From Oscillospiraceae bacterium (GTDB taxonomy: Bacteria; Bacillota; Clostridia; Oscillospirales; Oscillospiraceae), in contig JAITGH010000208.1 of the NCBI GenBank assembly GCA_031280855.1, forward strand, positions 1-5,641: a stretch of 5,641 nt of DNA. The letters are read 5' to 3'. Below the pieces are notes generated by a model that saw only the letters and a program-made list of their open reading frames with translations, searched no databases and was not told the origin of the DNA. A program made the translations under genes and the position numbers. Positions 1 through 5,112 of the stretch are shown here, one piece after another; position 1 is the stretch's first letter, and each line of letters opens with the position of its first letter.

Positions 1-1311
1 GCTCTCGTTACGCGTGAAATCGAGGAAGTACCGCGCCATATCGACCATGCAGGTCGTCTCGTCCATGACGATCATACCGCCGGAGCCGACGATCGCGCCG
101 GTCTTCGTGATGTTCTCATAGTCAACGGGAGTGTCGATCAGCGCTGCGGGAATACACCCGCCGCTCGGGCCGCCCATCTGAACGGCCTTGAACTCGCGGT
201 CGCCCTTTATCCCGCCGCCGATTCCGTAGATGACCTCGCGAAGCGGGATCCCCATCGGGATCTCCGCGAGCCCTCCGCGCTTGATCTTACCCGCCAGCGC
301 GAACACCTTGGTTCCCGTGCTCTTCTCGGAGCCAATCGCGGCGAACGCGGCTCCGCCGTTAAGGATGATCCACGGCACGTTCGCGAACGTCTCGACGTTG
401 TTAATATTCGTCGGCTTGCGCCAATAGCCCTTAGCGGCGGGGAACGGGGGTTTGAGCCTCGGCATTCCGCGCTCGCCCTCCAGTGACGCGATCAGCGCGG
501 TCTCCTCACCGCAGACGAACGCGCCCGCGCCGGTCTTAACCCGAACGTCGAACTCGAAGCCGGAGCCGAACACGTTCGTACCGAGGTACCCGCGCTCCCG
601 CGCTTGCCCGATCGCAAGCTCCAACCGGCGTACGGCAAGCGGGTATTCCGCTCGAACGTAGACGATGCCGATACTCGCGCCGATCGCGTAGCCGCCGATC
701 AGCATACCCTCCAGGACGGAGTGCGGGTCGCCCTCCAAGACGCTGCGATCCATGAACGCGCCGGGGTCGCCCTCATCGGCGTTACAGACGATATACTTAA
801 CGTCAGACTTCGAGTTCCTTGCCGCGTCCCACTTGAACCACGTGGGGAACCCCGCTCCGCCGCGTCCGCGCAATCCGGAGACCTTCAGCTCATCGATGAC
901 CTGATCCGGCGACATCGCGGTTAAAGCTTGCCGAGCCGCCGCGTAGCCGCCGTAAGCGTCGATGTCCTCCGGGTCGATCACGCCGGAGTTGCGCAGCACG
1001 ATCCGCCGCTGATCGCTTAAGAAGCGCGAGTCCGCGTCGCTGATCGCAAGCTCGGAAACGATCTGACCTCCGCGCAAGTGGCGTTCGACGACTCTCGCGG
1101 CATTCTCCGGTTGAACCTTGACGTACCGCGCCTCGAGAGTTCCGTCGTCCGCGTAGACGTCGACGATCGGCTCCAGGTAACAGTTCCCGGCGCAGCCGGA
1201 CTTCTCGACGGTTATCGCGGGATCGCCCTCAAGCAGGCGGGCGAACTCCGCGCTCGTCTTCGCGGCTCCGCTTGCGACGCCGCAGCTGCCGTGACCTATA
1301 ACTACTCTCAT
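1..1311 (-). CDS. nuoF: NuoF/HndC/HydB-type NADH-binding flavo-iron-sulfur subunit, 3' end outside window
   Basis: Hand translation of the minus strand from ATG at 1311 gives 437 uninterrupted codons, starting MRVVIGHGSCGVASG, with no stop before the window edge. Residues 1-80 are a short thioredoxin-like ferredoxin domain with Cys10, Cys40 and Cys44. Next come the FMN/NADH signatures: GLRGRGGAGFPTWFKW (146-161), CNADEGDPGAF (176-186) and GAGAFVCGEETAL (261-273). The last residues, FTRNES, directly precede the CGKC cluster-binding motif expected in this family, so the [4Fe-4S] region and any C-terminal ferredoxin domain lie outside. Members oxidise or reduce NAD(P)H through FMN and pass electrons to iron-sulfur clusters, often in cytoplasmic electron-bifurcating [FeFe]-hydrogenase or formate dehydrogenase complexes. 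The start is fixed by GGAGGT six bases upstream and by the ATGA overlap with nuoE. Which complex it serves cannot be decided without the next genes. Confidence 0.93.
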   Translation of the reverse strand, partial: MRVVIGHGSCGVASGAAKTSAEFARLLEGDPAITVEKSGCAGNCYLEPIVDVYADDGTLEARYVKVQPENAARVVERHLRGGQIVSELAISDADSRFLSDQRRIVLRNSGVIDPEDIDAYGGYAAARQALTAMSPDQVIDELKVSGLRGRGGAGFPTWFKWDAARNSKSDVKYIVCNADEGDPGAFMDRSVLEGDPHSVLEGMLIGGYAIGASIGIVYVRAEYPLAVRRLELAIGQARERGYLGTNVFGSGFEFDVRVKTGAGAFVCGEETALIASLEGERGMPRLKPPFPAAKGYWRKPTNINNVETFANVPWIILNGGAAFAAIGSEKSTGTKVFALAGKIKRGGLAEIPMGIPLREVIYGIGGGIKGDREFKAVQMGGPSGGCIPAALIDTPVDYENITKTGAIVGSGGMIVMDETTCMVDMARYFLDFTRNES

Positions 1312-1829
1312 GCCGGTACCTCCGTTATATCGCGAGCCGCGATCTCTTTAAGAATAACCTGCACGCGGTCAGGCGTAAGTCCGCCGAACGTCTCCTCACC
1401 CGCCGAACCGCGTACCATCATAACGGGCGCGAGCGAACAGCACCCGAGACACGCGACGTCGTTCAGCGTGAACATGCCGTCTGCGGAGGTCTCACCATCG
1501 CGAATGCCAAGCGCCCGCGTAACCGCGTCCTCGATCGCGTTCGAGCCGTTAACGTGGCACGCCGTGCCCTTGCACAGCATGATGAGGTACCGCCCGACGG
1601 GCTTGAGCCGAAACTGCGCATAGAACGTCGCGACCCCGTAGACCTTCGCGGGCTTAACTCCCGTCCTGCTCGCGATATGCTCAAGCGTCTCACGCGATAG
1701 CCAGCCATAGACGTCCTGCGCCTTTTGCAGGATCGTGATCAATCCGCCTTGAACGCCGGAGAACTCCGTAAACACGGGATCAAGCGCGGAGAAGTCCGTG
1801 CGAACTTGTGAATCGGGGCTTGTGGACAT
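1308..1829 (-). CDS. nuoE: NuoE/HndA-type [2Fe-2S] subunit
   Basis: A 173-residue protein, normal length for the 24-kDa NuoE/HndA family. The N-terminal helical part (about 16-80) contains the family pattern LITILQKAQDVYGWL and the VYGVATFYAQF segment. The C-terminal thioredoxin-like fold carries the four [2Fe-2S] ligands: Cys86 and Cys91 (CKGTAC), and Cys127 and Cys131 (CLGCC, with an extra Cys130), followed by the typical SLAP. It passes electrons to or from the NADH/FMN subunit encoded next, whose start codon overlaps this stop as ATGA (1308-1311). The start at 1829 is supported by GGAGGT at 1837-1842 on the minus strand. Expression is explained by the promoter at 1914-1942. Membership in a hydrogenase, formate dehydrogenase or another bifurcating complex is inference; the family assignment is firm. 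Confidence 0.95.
   Translation of the reverse strand: MSTSPDSQVRTDFSALDPVFTEFSGVQGGLITILQKAQDVYGWLSRETLEHIASRTGVKPAKVYGVATFYAQFRLKPVGRYLIMLCKGTACHVNGSNAIEDAVTRALGIRDGETSADGMFTLNDVACLGCCSLAPVMMVRGSAGEETFGGLTPDRVQVILKEIAARDITEVPA
1318..1323 (-). promoter_or_regulatory. Ribosome binding site of nuoF
   Basis: GGAGGT on the minus strand lies inside the last codons of nuoE, six bases before the nuoF ATG. It supports the start at 1311 and translational coupling of the two subunits. Confidence 0.8.
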
Positions 1830-1879
1830 GGTAGTGACCTCCGAAAAGTAGTTATGTTAACCGCGTAGGCAACGGCTCC

Positions 1880-1903
1880 GCGTCTCTGCCCGCAGGTTGA
1901 CGC
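1880..1903 (-). other. Small stem-loop in the nuoE leader
   Basis: GCGTC (1880-1884) pairs with GACGC (1899-1903), with an inner CTG/CAG pairing (1886-1888 with 1893-1895). It lies in the roughly 78-base untranslated leader predicted for nuoE. No U-run follows on the minus strand, so it is not a terminator. It may be only a chance or stabilising structure. Confidence 0.3.
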
Positions 1904-1913
1904 CTCATCTTCT

Positions 1914-1942
1914 ATTATACCACAAAAGTGTGACAAATTCAA
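1914..1942 (-). promoter_or_regulatory. Sigma-A-type promoter of nuoEF
   Basis: On the minus strand, TTGAAT (1937-1942) is followed after exactly 17 bases by a perfect TATAAT (1914-1919), with TGG directly before it, giving an extended -10 (TGGTATAAT). Transcription would start near 1907, leaving a leader of about 78 bases before the nuoE ATG. The surrounding sequence is AT-rich compared with the genes. Confidence 0.85.
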
Positions 1943-1983
1943 CGTCTTAGTATAAATTTTTTGTGAATATGCATCAAATGTGC

Positions 1984-2012
1984 TTGACATAATTTACATT
2001 ATGTGTTAGACT
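1984..2012 (+). promoter_or_regulatory. Sigma-A-type promoter of tldDE
   Basis: A perfect TTGACA (1984-1989) is separated by 17 bases from TAGACT (2007-2012; four of six matches to TATAAT). TGT directly before it gives an extended -10 (TGTTAGACT). Transcription would start near 2019, giving a leader of about 84 bases. The -35 and spacer overlap a perfect palindrome at 1987-2004, so access is probably regulated. Confidence 0.75.
1987..2004. promoter_or_regulatory. Perfect palindrome over the tldD promoter, candidate operator
   Basis: ACATAAT (1987-1993), TTAC, ATTATGT (1998-2004): a perfect 7-bp inverted repeat with a four-base spacer. It covers the end of the -35 element and most of the -35/-10 spacer. 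Size, symmetry and position are those of a dimeric repressor site. I do not recognise the regulator. The octamer TTACATTA within it recurs in the spo0A upstream region (5071-5078). Confidence 0.55.
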
Positions 2013-2027
2013 AAGGGTTAGAACTGT

Positions 2028-2067
2028 GTTTATGGATGCTCACGACCTTCCGGGCGTCATCCAAAAC
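2028..2067 (+). other. Leader hairpin upstream of tldD
   Basis: GTTT (2028-2031) pairs with AAAC (2064-2067), TGGATG (2033-2038) with CATCCA (2058-2063), and ACG (2042-2044) with CGT (2055-2057). There is a one-base bulge at 2032 and a three-base bulge at 2039-2041. The element lies wholly in the predicted tldD 5' leader, ending 23 bases before the ribosome binding site. No T-run follows, so it is not an intrinsic terminator. An mRNA-stabilising, protein-binding or cis-regulatory role is possible but unproven. Confidence 0.45.
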
Positions 2068-2090
2068 CCATAATATACCCATCAAGAGAA

Positions 2091-2096
2091 GAGGTG
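2091..2096 (+). promoter_or_regulatory. Ribosome binding site deciding the tldD start
   Basis: GAGGTG, within AAGAGAAGAGGTG, lies six bases before ATG at 2103. The in-frame GTG at 2094 falls inside this Shine-Dalgarno sequence and so is not a credible start. Confidence 0.75.
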
Positions 2097-2102
2097 AACC
2101 CA

Positions 2103-3485
2103 ATGCAGCAAGACATGCTTGCGGCCTATAAGCCGAAGCTTGCCGGGCACACGGAGCTTCGGCTACACCGGAACTCCGGCCGAAACGTTCTTATCGTCTC
2201 CGGGAACGTTACCACGAACTCCTCATCGGAATCAACCGGACTAAGCGCGAGAGTCTACAACGGCGGCTACTGGGGATTCGCATCCGCTGCGGGAAGCGAT
2301 GCGAAGGATGTTGACGGCGTTCTTGACGCGGCGGCGCGTAACGCGGCGTTCCTGACCTCGAGACTTGGAACGTATAAGCCCGATCTGACCGCACTTCCCG
2401 GAGGTTTCGTCACATCCGGACTCGTGTCACGCGATGCCGATCAGAAAACGCTGCTCGAGTTCGGACGCGAGCTTGACGCGTACATCGCAAAGACGTACCC
2501 GAACCTGACCGCACGCTACGTCGCCGTTCGCTCCGACTTTATCGAGAAATCGCTCGTCACCAGCGACGGCGCGGACTCCTACTCGCTGATCCCGCGTGCT
2601 CACGTCATGTGCCAGCTAAGCGCGGAAACCTCCGACGGCGTGATCGTCGAGCTTTACGATCGGCTTGGAGGCGGCGGCGGATTCTGGGGCGAGCTGTTCA
2701 CCTCGCCGGAGTCGCTGTACGGGAAGCTCGACGCGCTGTACGAGACGCTGATGAAGAAGCGCGACGGCGTATTCACGAACGCCGGAGTGCGTGACGTCGT
2801 ACTGGACTCGGAGCTTGCGGGTATCCTCGCGCATGAGGCGATCGGGCATACAACGGAGGCTGACCTTGTGCTCGGCGGCAGCGTCGCGGGCGCGTTCCTC
2901 GGGAAAGCGGTCGCGAGCGAGCTTGTTACCCTCGTCGACTTCGCGAACACGTACGAGGGCGCGGAGTGCCCTCAGCCGATCTACGTCGACGATGAGGGCG
3001 TCATCGCCTCCGATGCGCGAATCATCGAGAACGGCGTCCTGCGCTGCTTCATGCATAACCGCGAGAGCGCCGCGCATTTCAACCACGCTCCCACCGGGAA
3101 CGCACGCGCCTACAGCTTCTCTGACGAGCCGCTTATCCGTATGCGCAACACTGCGATACTGCCCGGCTCCGATAAGCTTGACGCCATGATCGCATCCATC
3201 GACGACGGCTATTACCTCACGCATACGGGCAACGGTCAGGCGGATTTGACCAGCGAGTTCATGTTCGGCGTCAATATGGGGTACGAGATCAAGAACGGCA
3301 AGCTTGGACGCGCAATCCGCGATACGACGATCTCCGGAGTCGCGTTCGACCTGCTGAAGAGCGTAACGATGGTCTCGGACGAGATGACGTGGAACTCGAG
3401 CGGTATGTGCGGTAAGAAGCAACCGATGCCTGTCGGCATGGGCGGCCCGAGCATTAAGTGCAAAGTCAATATCGGAGGTCGGTGA
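2103..3485 (+). CDS. tldD: TldD, metal-binding subunit of the TldD/TldE protease
   Basis: A 460-residue protein beginning MQQDMLAAYKPKL, close to the usual TldD length of about 460-480. The N-terminal alpha/beta domain (about 1-220) leads to the family's HExxxH zinc motif, HEAIGHTTEAD, with His244, Glu245 and His249. The C-terminal domain ends in the conserved GMCGKKQPMPVGMGGPS block, where Cys436 matches the third metal ligand known in TldD. No signal peptide is seen, so it acts in the cytoplasm. In E. coli, TldD with TldE forms a heterodimer that degrades unfolded peptides, matures microcin B17 and removes the antitoxin CcdA; substrates in Clostridia are largely unknown. It is first in a two-gene operon, with tldE starting two bases after its stop and using a ribosome binding site inside it. 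The start at 2103 is chosen over GTG 2094 because of the Shine-Dalgarno position. Catalytic residues appear intact. Confidence 0.95.
   Translation: MQQDMLAAYKPKLAGHTELRLHRNSGRNVLIVSGNVTTNSSSESTGLSARVYNGGYWGFASAAGSDAKDVDGVLDAAARNAAFLTSRLGTYKPDLTALPGGFVTSGLVSRDADQKTLLEFGRELDAYIAKTYPNLTARYVAVRSDFIEKSLVTSDGADSYSLIPRAHVMCQLSAETSDGVIVELYDRLGGGGGFWGELFTSPESLYGKLDALYETLMKKRDGVFTNAGVRDVVLDSELAGILAHEAIGHTTEADLVLGGSVAGAFLGKAVASELVTLVDFANTYEGAECPQPIYVDDEGVIASDARIIENGVLRCFMHNRESAAHFNHAPTGNARAYSFSDEPLIRMRNTAILPGSDKLDAMIASIDDGYYLTHTGNGQADLTSEFMFGVNMGYEIKNGKLGRAIRDTTISGVAFDLLKSVTMVSDEMTWNSSGMCGKKQPMPVGMGGPSIKCKVNIGGR
3474..3479 (+). promoter_or_regulatory. Ribosome binding site deciding the tldE start
   Basis: GGAGGT inside the final codons of tldD lies eight bases before ATG at 3488. 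It rules out the in-frame GTG at 3458, which would overlap tldD and has no such site. The arrangement implies translational coupling to tldD. Confidence 0.85.
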
Positions 3486-3487
3486 AC

Positions 3488-4789
3488 ATGAAGAACGAAC
3501 TGTACAAGGCTGCGGAGTTTGCGCTTGCCGAGCTTAAGACGCAGGGCGCGGACGGCGCGGAGGTCACTGTGTCAAAACAACGCACGGAAGAACTTAACGT
3601 GGATGCGGGTAAGTTCTCACTAATGCGTACGACGTTCAACTCAACGCTGACGATCCGCGCATTGGTCGGCGGACGCAAGGGAGTGTTCAGCCTTAACGCG
3701 CTCGACGACGCGTCAGTCGTCAAAGCGGCGAAGTCCGCAGTCGAGTCCGCGCTGAACTCTGAACCCGACGACGCCGAGATCATCGCAGACTCAATCGGTG
3801 AGCACGATTTCTCCTCCGGAATCGCGGAGCCGAACCTCGATAAGCTTTACGATCGCATTGACGAGTATATGAAGTCCGTCGCGGCGGAGTTCCCGAAAGT
3901 CGACCTCATGCAGATCGTCACGAACGTTGAGATGCCCGCGATGCTGTACGCTAATTCGAACGGGACGCGTGTGTTTCAGCAACTCGGCTGGTATGAGTTC
4001 TCCGGCACGTTCTCCGGGCGAGACGGCGAGAAGACGTCGTCGATGAGCGGCTACGGCTTCGCAGTTGACGACCTCGAGACGCCATTCCTTGACATTGCGG
4101 AGATGCGGCGCATACACCGTGAGGCGGAGGCTCAGATCGAGACCGTGCCGGTAAGCGGCAAATTCGTCGGGAAGCTTCTCGTCGCGCCGGATTGCGTTAC
4201 GACGTTCCTCGGCAGCGTGCTTAGCAACTGCGTATCGACGGGTTCGCTGATCGCGGGAGTGAGCCCGTGGAGAGACAAGCTTGGCGAACCGGTCGCGAAC
4301 CCGCGGCTCAGCCTGGCGTCGGATCCGCTGAATCCCGCGTTCGTCGGAACGTCGCGCTTGACCTCCGACGGGTATCTCGTCGGACGGCAGGAGATCATCG
4401 CCGACGGAGTGCTTACGGGATTCCTGCTATCGCAATACGGCGCTAGGAAGACCGGGAAGTCCCGTGCGTCCAGCTACGGCGGCTCGTACGTTATGGCTCC
4501 GGGCGATAAGACGTTTGACGAGCTTCTGGCAAGCATCGACGAGGGAGTGCTCGTAAATCGCTTCAGCGGCGGATCGCCCGCGTTGAACGGCGAGTTCAGC
4601 GGCGTCGCGAAGAATAGCTTCATGATCCGCAACGGCAAGATCTGCGAGGCGGTAAGCGAGACGATGATCTCCGGCAACTTGCTGGAGATGCTGACGCACG
4701 TTGCGGGGATTGGGTCGGAGCTAATCAACGACGGGTCGAAGCTTGTGCCATGGGTCCTGTTCGACGGCGTAACCGTGTCCGGCAAGTAG
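3488..4789 (+). CDS. tldE: TldE/PmbA, partner subunit of the TldD/TldE protease
   Basis: A 433-residue protein beginning MKNELYKAAEFAL, near the usual PmbA/TldE length of about 440-450. It shares the TldD fold: an N-terminal domain (about 1-200) with the typical ELNVDAGKFSLMRTT start of the family and a C-terminal domain ending in ISGNLLEML (394-402) and HVAGIGSEL. The zinc motif of TldD is absent; the corresponding region reads VAPDCVTTFLGSVL (from residue 232), as expected for the subunit that has no metal site of its own. In known pairs TldE completes the heterodimer and its peptide-binding cleft. It follows tldD by two bases, with its ribosome binding site inside tldD, so equal production is likely. 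No signal peptide, membrane segment or frameshift was seen. Confidence 0.94.
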   Translation: MKNELYKAAEFALAELKTQGADGAEVTVSKQRTEELNVDAGKFSLMRTTFNSTLTIRALVGGRKGVFSLNALDDASVVKAAKSAVESALNSEPDDAEIIADSIGEHDFSSGIAEPNLDKLYDRIDEYMKSVAAEFPKVDLMQIVTNVEMPAMLYANSNGTRVFQQLGWYEFSGTFSGRDGEKTSSMSGYGFAVDDLETPFLDIAEMRRIHREAEAQIETVPVSGKFVGKLLVAPDCVTTFLGSVLSNCVSTGSLIAGVSPWRDKLGEPVANPRLSLASDPLNPAFVGTSRLTSDGYLVGRQEIIADGVLTGFLLSQYGARKTGKSRASSYGGSYVMAPGDKTFDELLASIDEGVLVNRFSGGSPALNGEFSGVAKNSFMIRNGKICEAVSETMISGNLLEMLTHVAGIGSELINDGSKLVPWVLFDGVTVSGK

Positions 4790-4806
4790 ACCCGAGTCAT
4801 GCCCCC

Positions 4807-4836
4807 CCGCGAGCGCGGCGGCGGCCGCGCTCGCGG
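4807..4836 (+). terminator. Strong GC hairpin after tldE, probable terminator without U-tract
   Basis: A perfect 13-bp stem (4807-4819 with 4824-4836) closes a GGCG loop, beginning 17 bases after the tldE stop. Position and strength fit the end of the tldDE transcript. The bases that follow, ACTTAAGC, are not a U-run, so it is atypical as an intrinsic terminator. It may act as a 3' stabilising hairpin or with a termination factor. Confidence 0.5.
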
Positions 4837-4862
4837 ACTTAAGCTGACGGTAATGCAGATAT

Positions 4863-4869
4863 TGTCGAA
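4863..4869 (+). promoter_or_regulatory. Perfect 0A box (distal)
   Basis: TGTCGAA matches the Spo0A DNA-binding heptamer known from Bacillus and Clostridia. It lies 250 bases before the spo0A start and in the same orientation as the second box, start to start exactly 105 bp away. Recognition is by sequence only. Confidence 0.5.
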
Positions 4870-4881
4870 GTCTGCCGGGTG

Positions 4882-4907
4882 ACGCCGACGGCTCAAGCGA
4901 TCGGCGT
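4882..4907. repeat. Inverted repeat ACGCCGA/TCGGCGT
   Basis: Perfect 7-bp arms at 4882-4888 and 4901-4907 with a 12-base loop. No T-run follows in either direction. It could be a secondary 3' hairpin of the tldDE transcript or a protein site; function unknown. Confidence 0.35.
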
Positions 4908-4986
4908 TATGTCTACCGCAAAAGCGACACTGCCGCATAAATCAGTTGATTACAGATGGTTACAAAATGTCGAACTTCGGCGTTAT
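4901..4986 (+). repeat. Direct repeat of TCGGCGTTAT
   Basis: The decamer occurs at 4901-4910 and 4977-4986, 76 bp apart. The second copy begins two bases after the proximal 0A box and the first overlaps the inverted repeat at 4882-4907. Only two copies were seen. Confidence 0.35.
4968..4974 (+). promoter_or_regulatory. Perfect 0A box (proximal)
   Basis: A second TGTCGAA, ending 28 bases before the -35 element of the candidate spo0A promoter. This is a position from which Spo0A could activate or repress its own gene, as known for B. subtilis spo0A. Confidence 0.6.
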
Positions 4987-5002
4987 AACTCGTAGCGAAA
5001 CG

Positions 5003-5030
5003 TTGACAAATATGCACAAAACTTTACATA
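5003..5030 (+). promoter_or_regulatory. Candidate sigma-A promoter of spo0A
   Basis: A perfect TTGACA (5003-5008) is followed after 16 bases by TACATA (5025-5030); ACATAT one base on would give a 17-base spacer. Both -10 candidates are imperfect. A second possible pair lies downstream: TTGTTT (5049-5054), 17 bases, TACATT (5072-5077). No convincing sigma-H promoter was recognised. Confidence 0.5.
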
Positions 5031-5061
5031 TAACGAGATTCTTCGCTCTTGTTTTAACTGT

Positions 5062-5075
5062 TGTAATATGTTACA
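5062..5075. promoter_or_regulatory. Small palindrome upstream of spo0A, candidate operator
   Basis: TGTAA (5062-5066), TATG, TTACA (5071-5075): a perfect 5-bp inverted repeat with a four-base spacer. It lies in the spo0A leader or over the alternative -10 element. The spacer length and the TTACA core recall the palindrome at the tldD promoter. The regulator is not recognised. Confidence 0.4.
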
Positions 5076-5112
5076 TTAGTTCCAACAAGAACGAATTCGG
5101 AGGAATTACATA

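Larger units (their letters stand above)
4790..5112. other. 323-bp intergenic region between tldE and spo0A
   Basis: No credible gene lies here. It holds a GC-rich hairpin just after tldE, two 0A boxes, an inverted repeat, a promoter-like pair and a small palindrome, each listed separately. Composition shifts from very GC-rich near 4800-4836 to AT-rich at about 4935-5112. The pentamer TTACA occurs at 4950, 4960, 5024, 5071 and 5106. The conserved spoIVB gene expected before spo0A in most spore formers is not here. The end of the region supplies the spo0A ribosome binding site, GGAGG at 5099-5103. Confidence 0.8.

Noticed and set aside
1078..1623. A 181-codon plus-strand open frame across nuoF and nuoE
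   Set aside because: It lies opposite two recognised, overlapping genes and shows no domain; open by GC bias.
1739..1990. An 83-codon minus-strand frame across the nuoE start and its promoter
   Set aside because: It covers the TATAAT promoter and overlaps nuoE in another frame; no ribosome binding site or recognisable protein.
2005..2022. Direct repeat GTTAGA (2005-2010 and 2017-2022) around the tldD -10 region
   Set aside because: Only six bases, two copies, in AT-rich DNA; too short to separate from chance although near the transcription start.
2616..3422. A 268-codon minus-strand open frame opposite tldD
   Set aside because: It is the antisense shadow of a well-supported tldD in GC-rich DNA; its composition is rich in Arg, Val and His, with no family resemblance.
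4474..4938. A 154-codon minus-strand frame across the end of tldE and the GC hairpin
   Set aside because: It is antisense to tldE, crosses the hairpin and has low-complexity Ser/Arg-rich sequence.
4909..4995. A 28-codon plus-strand reading frame starting MSTAKATLPHK in the tldE-spo0A gap
   Set aside because: No Shine-Dalgarno sequence precedes the ATG, it overlaps the proximal 0A box and both decamer repeats, and it resembles no known peptide.
5079..5092. Mini-hairpin GTTC/GAAC in the spo0A leader
   Set aside because: A four-base-pair stem with a six-base loop is too weak to call a regulatory structure.
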